The notes under the pieces: generated by a model
What the model was told of the DNA's origin: nothing
Databases searched by the model: none
What the model saw: only the letters and a program-made list of their open reading frames with translations
Translations under genes and position numbers: made by a program
Part shown: positions 4,976 through 9,064 of the stretch, in pieces
Layout: each line of letters opens with the position of its first letter
Position numbering within the stretch: position 1 is the first letter of the stretch
Assembly (NCBI RefSeq): GCF_030056665.1
Contig: NZ_JASHIG010000075.1
Source: Flectobacillus roseus
GTDB taxonomy: Bacteria; Bacteroidota; Bacteroidia; Cytophagales; Spirosomataceae
Direction: 5' to 3' (one strand)
DNA: 9,064 nucleotides

Positions 4976-5770
4976 ATGGAGGATATCGCACGTGTCGGTA
5001 TTGGGGCAAGAGTACCTGAACAGACTAAACGAAATCTTGAAGTAGAAGCTAGTGTTTTCGGATTTGAAGGGCTATCAGCTTTGTTAAACTACTTGATTTT
5101 AAACAGAACGTTCCTCTACATCAACAGGCTTGATTATGATTCCCATAAAGTTCATATATGTCTGTCAGAACCTGAACTTTCTGAGCTATATGAGGTAGTA
5201 CAAAATCGAGAAAAAGGACAAAATGAAAGCCAAAAACTGGATTTTCAAGACTTTTTGAAGGAGGTCTTTTTTACAGGTTTAGCCAAAATGGCGTTAACGC
5301 ACCCCCACCCTCTCACTCAAAGCGCTGAAAATAGTGTAAACGCTGTTAACCAGCCGTTTACACGTGTTAACACTAGCGTTAACGAAGTAAAACATGGCGT
5401 TAACGCCGTTAACGACTACCAATATGATGGGGAACAACCAGATAAAAAAACAGAAATTCAGACGCAAAGCTCGTTCGCTGTTAAGCTTCGTCTTGAAGAA
5501 CTCGAAACACAGCTTCAGCAAGCACAACAGGAAGCAATTTATTATCGCAGTCAGTACGAAAAACTATCGCTTGTACAAGCTTCTCAACAGGAGAACACGG
5601 CAAGCTATCAGGCATTGTCCTTGAAGTTTGACGAACTACTTAAGGGCTTAGAATATGTCTTTGGAATAGCGGCAGAACTTGCCAATGAACCTCATTTTAG
5701 GGAGAGAGATTACACTCCAGAATACTTTGCTGAACTCTTAGAAAAACATGAAAGTACTAGCGGTAATTGA
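4976..5770 (+). CDS. ribbon-helix-helix-like DNA-binding protein with coiled-coil tail (264 aa)
   Basis: Residues 5-43 fit a ribbon-helix-helix fold: a strand 'RVGIGARVP', helix 'EQTKRNLEVEASVF', then 'EGLSALLNYLILNR'. Such folds bind DNA as dimers and regulate or segregate plasmids. Residues 56-105 repeat the layout (strand 'HKVHICLS', helix 'EPELSELYEVVQ', helix 'DFQDFLKEVFFTGLAKM') and may be a second RHH unit. A linker (106-165) contains recurring Val-Asn pairs that are the translation of the GTTAAC repeats in the DNA. A Gln/Glu-rich coiled coil follows (about 170-225). There is no Shine-Dalgarno; the start lies two bases after the previous stop. The protein is likely to bind DNA, possibly the repeats inside its own gene. 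It could also be a relaxosome accessory or partition factor; no relaxase or ParA is present in the window. Confidence 0.6.
   Translation: MEDIARVGIGARVPEQTKRNLEVEASVFGFEGLSALLNYLILNRTFLYINRLDYDSHKVHICLSEPELSELYEVVQNREKGQNESQKLDFQDFLKEVFFTGLAKMALTHPHPLTQSAENSVNAVNQPFTRVNTSVNEVKHGVNAVNDYQYDGEQPDKKTEIQTQSSFAVKLRLEELETQLQQAQQEAIYYRSQYEKLSLVQASQQENTASYQALSLKFDELLKGLEYVFGIAAELANEPHFRERDYTPEYFAELLEKHESTSGN
5293..5413. repeat. helically phased GTTAAC array inside the RHH gene
   Basis: Six perfect GTTAAC palindromes start at 5293, 5345, 5366, 5378, 5399 and 5408. Variants lie at 5336 (GTAAAC) and 5356 (GTTTAC), and a weaker one at 5387 (GTAAAAC). Successive spacings from 5336 are 9, 11, 10, 12, 9, 12 and 9 bp, and the first unit is 43 bp upstream (about four turns). 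All sites therefore face nearly the same side of the helix. The units are often flanked by G/C (GCGTTAACG). I noticed no other GTTAAC in the window. This is a candidate centromere, operator or origin recognised by an RHH-type protein. Confidence 0.75.
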
Positions 5771-6224
5771 CATAGATGATACCACTCATGCTCCTCTGGA
5801 GGTATGCAAAATCTACGATGAAGGAGACACAGCGTTTTGGGATTCGTTCTTTCAGGAGGCACTTAATAATCTCCAATATCGTAATCAAATTTCTAAAACT
5901 GAGGAGTTCAACCAAGTACATCTAAAGGCACTATTCGAGATGCTTATCAAGCAAGGGGTTTTGACTACTCAAGGGCTTCAATTAGAACCATTGATTATGC
6001 ACTCAGTGGAAAAGCATTATGCTCAGACCAAGTTTCGCTGGAGCTGGAGAAAGAAGAAAACCAAGCAACTAGAGGAAAAATACCTGCAAGCATCCTCAGC
6101 TTTTCAATCACGTGTTAAAGAGAACATCTGGACAGCTACCATGCTTTGGGGGAAGAAGTTTTTTAAGAGTACGCGAATCGGAAAAGCTATGATAGACGCA
6201 TTCGAAAGACTAGACAAAAAATAA
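5748..6224 (+). CDS. hypothetical basic protein (158 aa)
   Basis: The N-terminus is acidic and beta-like ('MKVLAVIDIDDTTHAPLEV'), the middle is helical (about 30-90), and the C-terminal half is basic and aromatic ('KFRWSWRKKKTKQ' at 95-107, then a helix 'ENIWTATMLWGKKFFKSTR'). The initial 'AVIDIDDTTH' recalls a phosphatase- or RNase H-like strand with acidic residues, but no further motif of those families is visible. It overlaps the RHH gene by 23 bp, so translation is probably coupled. The basic patch would allow contact with nucleic acid or membrane phospholipid. No family is recognised. Confidence 0.65.
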   Translation: MKVLAVIDIDDTTHAPLEVCKIYDEGDTAFWDSFFQEALNNLQYRNQISKTEEFNQVHLKALFEMLIKQGVLTTQGLQLEPLIMHSVEKHYAQTKFRWSWRKKKTKQLEEKYLQASSAFQSRVKENIWTATMLWGKKFFKSTRIGKAMIDAFERLDKK

Positions 6225-6230
6225 AACATC

Positions 6231-6974
6231 ATGTTTGAGAATCTAAAAAATACTTTCAACAAGGGCAAAAGTGTGTTAGAATCCACACAACAATTTGCTC
6301 AAAATGTCAATAACATCACACAAGGTCCTGGGCTATTCGGTTTGGCGGGTACTCCACAACAAACTAGCGAAATTTCTCAGGAAAGTTATCCGTATCAACA
6401 ACAACCTTCTGTCAATTATGCTCAGGCAGCCCTTGCTCCAGTACAGGCTACATTCGCAGCTCCCATCGAGCAGGTGGAAAAGAACCTTCGACAAGAAGCC
6501 AAGATTAACGCTCGCAGAATCTGTTCAGTGCTACGCCAAAAGGGTGTGACCATGCGTGTACTGTTCACCATGGTGGTTAAGGATTTGGATGAAGAGAAAA
6601 AGCTTGAGGACTACGAAAAGGAAAACGACATTGATGAAATCGACGAAATCACTGATTTGCCTGACGAGATTAGAGTCGCTTTGCAAAACAAGATGAAACT
6701 TAAAGAGTTCACTAAGCTTACGACTAACATTGAGGAAGATTTACTGGAGCTTTTAGAGGATACTCTTTTCCAAAAGTACAGACTTGAGTATATGGCTGGC
6801 AAACACCAGATGATCTCGGAAATGGATATTATCAGTATGTACACAACCATCATGACCACGCCGATTTACGAGCTTGGTGCTGATATGTTGGTGGATAAGG
6901 CGCTCAAATACAAAAAGCCCGCTTTGGAATATGGTAAGCAACTCTTAGAAAAATTCACCAACAAGAAAACCTAA
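6231..6974 (+). CDS. hypothetical protein with Q/P/A-rich linker and acidic-helical C-terminus (247 aa)
   Basis: The layout is an N-terminal amphipathic helix (1-28), a flexible Gly/Gln/Pro/Ala-rich linker (about 31-78, with 'YPYQQQPS'), a basic helical segment (82-117, 'RQEAKINARRICSVLRQKG'), a highly acidic stretch (118-147, including 'DIDEIDEITDLPDEI') and a helical C-terminal domain (150-247). There is no signal peptide or transmembrane helix. The linker joining two structured parts resembles scaffolding or adaptor proteins, and the charged segments suggest it assembles with other operon products. It starts six bases after the preceding stop in an A-rich leader. No known family is recognised. 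Confidence 0.65.
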   Translation: MFENLKNTFNKGKSVLESTQQFAQNVNNITQGPGLFGLAGTPQQTSEISQESYPYQQQPSVNYAQAALAPVQATFAAPIEQVEKNLRQEAKINARRICSVLRQKGVTMRVLFTMVVKDLDEEKKLEDYEKENDIDEIDEITDLPDEIRVALQNKMKLKEFTKLTTNIEEDLLELLEDTLFQKYRLEYMAGKHQMISEMDIISMYTTIMTTPIYELGADMLVDKALKYKKPALEYGKQLLEKFTNKKT

Positions 6975-6975
6975 C

Positions 6976-7029
6976 ATGGAGAAGCTTGGACTATTTATCG
7001 AAATTATTTTAACAAAACTTTTAAGCTAA
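6976..7029 (+). CDS. possible 17-aa hydrophobic peptide (MEKLGLFIEIILTKLLS)
   Basis: A complete ATG-to-TAA frame fills the gap between the 247-aa gene and the YbaB-like gene, with one base before and four bases after it. The peptide is hydrophobic and amphipathic with two lysines, like small membrane-active peptides. In an operon whose other gaps are 0-15 bp, a 59-bp gap occupied by one ORF is suggestive. There is no comparative evidence, so it may be chance. Confidence 0.35.
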   Translation: MEKLGLFIEIILTKLLS

Positions 7030-7033
7030 AATT

Positions 7034-7342
7034 ATGTTTGGATTATCCCCAGTAGCACTTCAAGAAAAAATTAAAGCCATTCAAGAGCATTGCATCAATA
7101 TGGAAGTTTCTCATGAACACTCCAGTGGTGTTTGTGTCACTGTATCAACCAACAGAATCAAAGGTTTAACTTATGATGCTGAAAAACATTCACATGAGCA
7201 AGTAAAAGACGCCATCAATCAATGTTTCGAAAAATGGTCAAGCGAAACCAAAGAATACTTCGAAACTAATATTGATACTATTTTGGAGTCAGTTCCAAAA
7301 GTATTCCGACAAGAACTCAAAAACCAGCTACTTGGTAGCTAA
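7034..7342 (+). CDS. YbaB/EbfC-like small DNA-binding protein (102 aa), tentative
   Basis: Length and layout follow the YbaB/EbfC nucleoid-associated family: an N-terminal helix ('SPVALQEKIKAIQEHCINMEV', about 5-25), a Gly-containing strand pair ('SSGVCVTVSTNRIKGLTYD', 30-48), then a long C-terminal helix with the 'VKDAINQCFEKW' pattern (57-68) where YbaB has 'V-x-A-x-N-x-A'. YbaB proteins form pincer-shaped dimers that bind DNA with little specificity. The usual Gly/Met-rich ends are missing and identity looks low, so this is a fold-level guess. Its place directly before the ATPase and after the RHH gene suggests a role in handling the element's DNA. Confidence 0.4.
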   Translation: MFGLSPVALQEKIKAIQEHCINMEVSHEHSSGVCVTVSTNRIKGLTYDAEKHSHEQVKDAINQCFEKWSSETKEYFETNIDTILESVPKVFRQELKNQLLGS

Positions 7343-7349
7343 TACAATT

Positions 7350-8177
7350 ATGGACTATCACTTGTACAAACGAATACAAGAAGCCCTGTCAAATAGTCCT
7401 CCAAATGCTGAACAACAAGCCTTCAACTGGCTTGTTGTGGGCGCTCAAAAAACCGCTAAGACCACAACAGTACTTCAGCTTGCCTATATCATCCAAGCAA
7501 TGGCCATGCAGAAGAAACTTATCAAAAAGGTATTGATTTTTGACCCCATGTGGCATGAGTCTTTTGAGCCAGCAGGTATCCGAAAAGCCATAGGTTTCAT
7601 CAACCCAAACTTTGTACTCCCAAACTACAAAGTCATAACAGTAGATGACATTCAAAGCTATGGTGCAAGTAAGGAGGATTATTACTGCTGGGCAGTAGTA
7701 AGGGATAGAGGCAGTAGGGTTCAGGACTTTTGTCAGGAGGCTCTTACAGTCAAGAATGCCATCACCATACTCGACGATGTGGGCTCTCGTATAACTGGGA
7801 ACGTAAGAAACTTTCCACAGTATATTGACCTCTTGGCGTACAATAGAATTAATTGTAACGATGTGTTTCTTATCTATCATCAATACAAGTACGTTCCGCC
7901 TTCGTTTTGGCAATATTTCCAAAGAGCCATCATCAAGCAGTCTAACGAACAGAAGTTCTCGGATGACATTTACCCACGTGATTTGTACATACAAGCACAA
8001 AAAGAGGTCACCTTGGAAAATAAAGGAAGGACTTTTCCCAACAAAATGAATTTGGCTTACAGGATACTTCTACCGAACGAAAATCTAAGTTTCAAAGAGG
8101 ACAATGGCTACTTTATCGCCACCGACGAAAGTGGGAACGAATATCTTCTGTTACAAGACCAAATAATTGACTTATGA
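7350..8177 (+). CDS. P-loop ATPase, HerA/FtsK (packaging or translocase)-like (275 aa)
   Basis: The start is ATG 7350; the frame is open further upstream only by overlap with the previous gene. The Walker A is 'GAQKTAKT' (31-38), with Ala where the last Gly of GxxxxGK[ST] is expected. A strand 'KVLIFDPMWHE' (60-70) follows, as in HerA/FtsK and viral packaging ATPases (FDP-x-x-E). The Walker B is 'AITILDD' (137-143), and 'DVFLIYHQYKYVPPSFW' (171-187) sits where these ATPases have a sensor His/Gln and a P-P turn. This family pumps DNA through a pore as a ring, in viral packaging, conjugation or chromosome segregation. The stop overlaps the start of a membrane protein (ATGA at 8174), which may anchor it. 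The P-loop assignment is firm; the HerA/FtsK subgroup is moderate, and a Zot-like ATPase is an alternative. Confidence 0.6.
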   Translation: MDYHLYKRIQEALSNSPPNAEQQAFNWLVVGAQKTAKTTTVLQLAYIIQAMAMQKKLIKKVLIFDPMWHESFEPAGIRKAIGFINPNFVLPNYKVITVDDIQSYGASKEDYYCWAVVRDRGSRVQDFCQEALTVKNAITILDDVGSRITGNVRNFPQYIDLLAYNRINCNDVFLIYHQYKYVPPSFWQYFQRAIIKQSNEQKFSDDIYPRDLYIQAQKEVTLENKGRTFPNKMNLAYRILLPNENLSFKEDNGYFIATDESGNEYLLLQDQIIDL

Positions 8178-8638
8178 AAAAATTTGGATTCTACTTTTTT
8201 ACCTTTTGTATCCTAGTGATTGCTATTGGTTTAGGTTCGTTGTTGGGTGTCTATGTCTTTTTGAAGCTTATCAGCAAGAATGTCACCAAAAAAGACCTTG
8301 AGGATAGAGAAAATCAAATCATTCAAGAAGCTCAAAAAAAAAAGAACAAGCAGAGCTCGAATCAAGTCCTTGGAGATTGTTCCCCTACATCCACCACAAC
8401 TAAGCTAGACGAGGTTTCGGAGGTTGCTCGCAAAATTAGAGCCAATGAATATGACCAAATTGGAATGCAAAGGGCTATTCTTAGGGAATTCAGAACACCT
8501 TGTAATAGACGATTTAGAATCAATTATTTAGGCTATTTCTGGATTCCACCTGAGTATCATGACGACTGGCAGGATGTTGATATTGTAGAACAATCTGATT
8601 TCAACATTCATCAATTTATTAGGAACCTATACAAATAA
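8174..8638 (+). CDS. single-pass membrane protein (154 aa), likely ATPase partner
   Basis: A hydrophobic N-terminal segment (about 4-33, 'FYFFTFCILVIAIGLGSLLG' onward) is preceded by two lysines. It is followed by a charged helical stretch ('VTKKDLEDRENQIIQEAQKK', 37-56) that ends in the A10 tract, a Ser/Thr linker and a folded C-terminal domain (about 79-154, 'RKIRANEYDQIGMQRAIL', 'GYFWIPPEYHDDW'). Whether it is a cleaved signal peptide or an anchor is unclear; the lysines before and the length fit an anchor. The ATGA overlap with the ATPase gene suggests a stoichiometric pair, as seen for membrane anchors of translocases. No family is recognised. Confidence 0.65.
   Translation: MKKFGFYFFTFCILVIAIGLGSLLGVYVFLKLISKNVTKKDLEDRENQIIQEAQKKKNKQSSNQVLGDCSPTSTTTKLDEVSEVARKIRANEYDQIGMQRAILREFRTPCNRRFRINYLGYFWIPPEYHDDWQDVDIVEQSDFNIHQFIRNLYK
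8334..8343 (+). other. A10 homopolymer inside the membrane-protein gene
   Basis: Ten consecutive A residues encode 'QKKK' at residues 54-57. Slippage by one base in either direction runs into a stop about 21-25 codons later and would yield short products carrying only the membrane segment and charged helix. Runs of this length allow transcriptional slippage or phase variation, but A-rich lysine codons are common in this DNA. Confidence 0.4.
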
Positions 8639-8640
8639 TC

Positions 8641-8919
8641 GTGTCACGCAAAGACCTAGTTTATCTTTCAACATTAGCTAAGGAACATAATCTGCATTTA
8701 AGGTCCTACATGGATTTAATGGCGGTTTATGCTGACTATCTATTGCATGAATACCAACTAGACTTGAACGATTATAAAGGAAAATGTCTCCCTGCATGGG
8801 TCGTACATCTCTGTAGAGAACTCAATCCCTCAGATTTTGAACTCAATTCCATGAAGGAAGAAGGTAGATTTATCCAATGGCTTGAATGGATTGGCAATAT
8901 CAAGAATCGAAGGTACTAG
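8641..8919 (+). CDS. hypothetical protein (92 aa), GTG start
   Basis: The protein begins 'MSRKDLVYLSTLAKEHNLHL' and is mainly helical, with a Trp-rich C-terminus ('FIQWLEWIGNIKNRRY') and a central 'CLPAWVVHLC' with two Cys. The GTG at 8641 is chosen because it lies two bases after the previous stop; the next in-frame ATG (8710) would remove a quarter of the protein. There is no membrane segment or known domain. It is the last gene of the operon and is followed by a 145-bp gene-free stretch with a short tandem array. Confidence 0.55.
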   Translation: MSRKDLVYLSTLAKEHNLHLRSYMDLMAVYADYLLHEYQLDLNDYKGKCLPAWVVHLCRELNPSDFELNSMKEEGRFIQWLEWIGNIKNRRY

Positions 8920-8951
8920 AGCTAATATCAACGCACCTCAGCCAATTACAC

Positions 8952-8993
8952 CGTATTCGAGCGTATTCCAGCGTATTTGAGCGAAAACTAGCG
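8952..8993. repeat. 10-bp tandem repeats (CGTATTYSAG) after the last operon gene
   Basis: Units start at 8952, 8962 and 8972 (CGTATTCGAG, CGTATTCCAG, CGTATTTGAG), followed by a degenerate fourth (CGAAAACTAG, 8982) and the beginning of a fifth (CGT, 8992). The period is exactly 10 bp. The array lies 32 bp after the last stop, in a gene-free stretch running to the window end (8920-9064). It may be an iteron, operator or binding site for a regulator of the next gene outside the window. I see no terminator hairpin here. Confidence 0.6.
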
Positions 8994-9064
8994 TCAGGAT
9001 TTATGCGAGTCCTACAACCTTTGTAACCTAAAGCAACCACGAATTCACTCTCATTTTAAATTAA

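Noticed and set aside
5293..5413. CRISPR array
   Set aside because: Repeat units are only about 6-9 bp with 3-6 bp between them and lie inside a coding frame, so they cannot be repeat-spacer units.
7389..8000. 203-aa minus-strand ORF
   Set aside because: It lies fully antisense to the P-loop ATPase, whose motifs are clear; the antisense protein shows no recognisable domain.
7350..8177. ParA-type partition ATPase
   Set aside because: ParA has a deviant Walker A with a signature Lys (KGG-x-GK[ST]) and a D-x-D-x-Q strand. Here the lysine is not in that place and the FDP-x-x-E strand, Walker B and H-Q sensor fit HerA/FtsK or Zot-like ATPases better.

Overview
The window looks like accessory DNA (plasmid, integrated element or virus-like element) of a low-GC member of the Bacteroidota. 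The basis is indirect: AT-rich sequence, tightly packed genes joined by ATGA overlaps, and almost no Shine-Dalgarno sequences before the starts (A/T-rich leaders instead), as is usual in that phylum. I see no rRNA, tRNA, transposase, recombinase, CRISPR array or recognisable replication initiator. The taxonomic call is an inference and cannot be taken to genus.

Positions 1-4277, plus strand: a run of small genes without recognised functions. It begins with the last 26 codons of a gene cut by the window edge, then a 61-aa protein, a 157-aa protein, a 109-aa coiled-coil protein, a 149-aa acidic protein, a 120-aa membrane protein, a 66-aa helical protein and a 107-aa membrane protein with a Cys-rich zinc-ribbon-like tail. 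A decayed second copy of the 157-aa gene follows (2637-2850), then a 62-aa membrane protein and a 393-aa SGNH/SASA-like esterase with a C-terminal membrane anchor. The 157-aa gene and its decayed copy are followed by the same hairpin leader, yet each leads into a different gene, so the region seems to have been built by duplication and gene replacement. Three sizeable palindromes or hairpins lie here (328-359, 2009-2073, and the paired leaders at 779 and 2858).

Positions 4298-4336: a strong bidirectional terminator separates this run from a small minus-strand helix-turn-helix gene (4357-4548).

Positions 4549-8993: a divergent control region with four 11-bp GTTTCA-type repeats, then a compact plus-strand operon: a possible 32-aa ORF, a 73-aa acidic protein, a ribbon-helix-helix (RHH) type DNA-binding protein with a coiled-coil tail, a 158-aa basic protein, a 247-aa protein with a Q/P/A-rich linker, a possible 17-aa hydrophobic peptide, a YbaB-like small protein, a HerA/FtsK-like P-loop ATPase with a variant Walker A, a single-pass membrane protein, and a 92-aa protein. 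A 10-bp tandem array follows the last gene.

The most striking signal is that this operon carries three different short-repeat arrays, all spaced at about one DNA helical turn: before the operon (GTTTCA, 11 bp), inside the RHH gene (GTTAAC and variants, about 10.5 bp) and after the last gene (CGTATTYSAG, 10 bp). Together with an RHH protein, a possible nucleoid-type protein, an ATPase and a membrane protein, this suggests an undescribed DNA-handling module: segregation, membrane tethering, packaging or transfer of the element. That function is inferred, not demonstrated.
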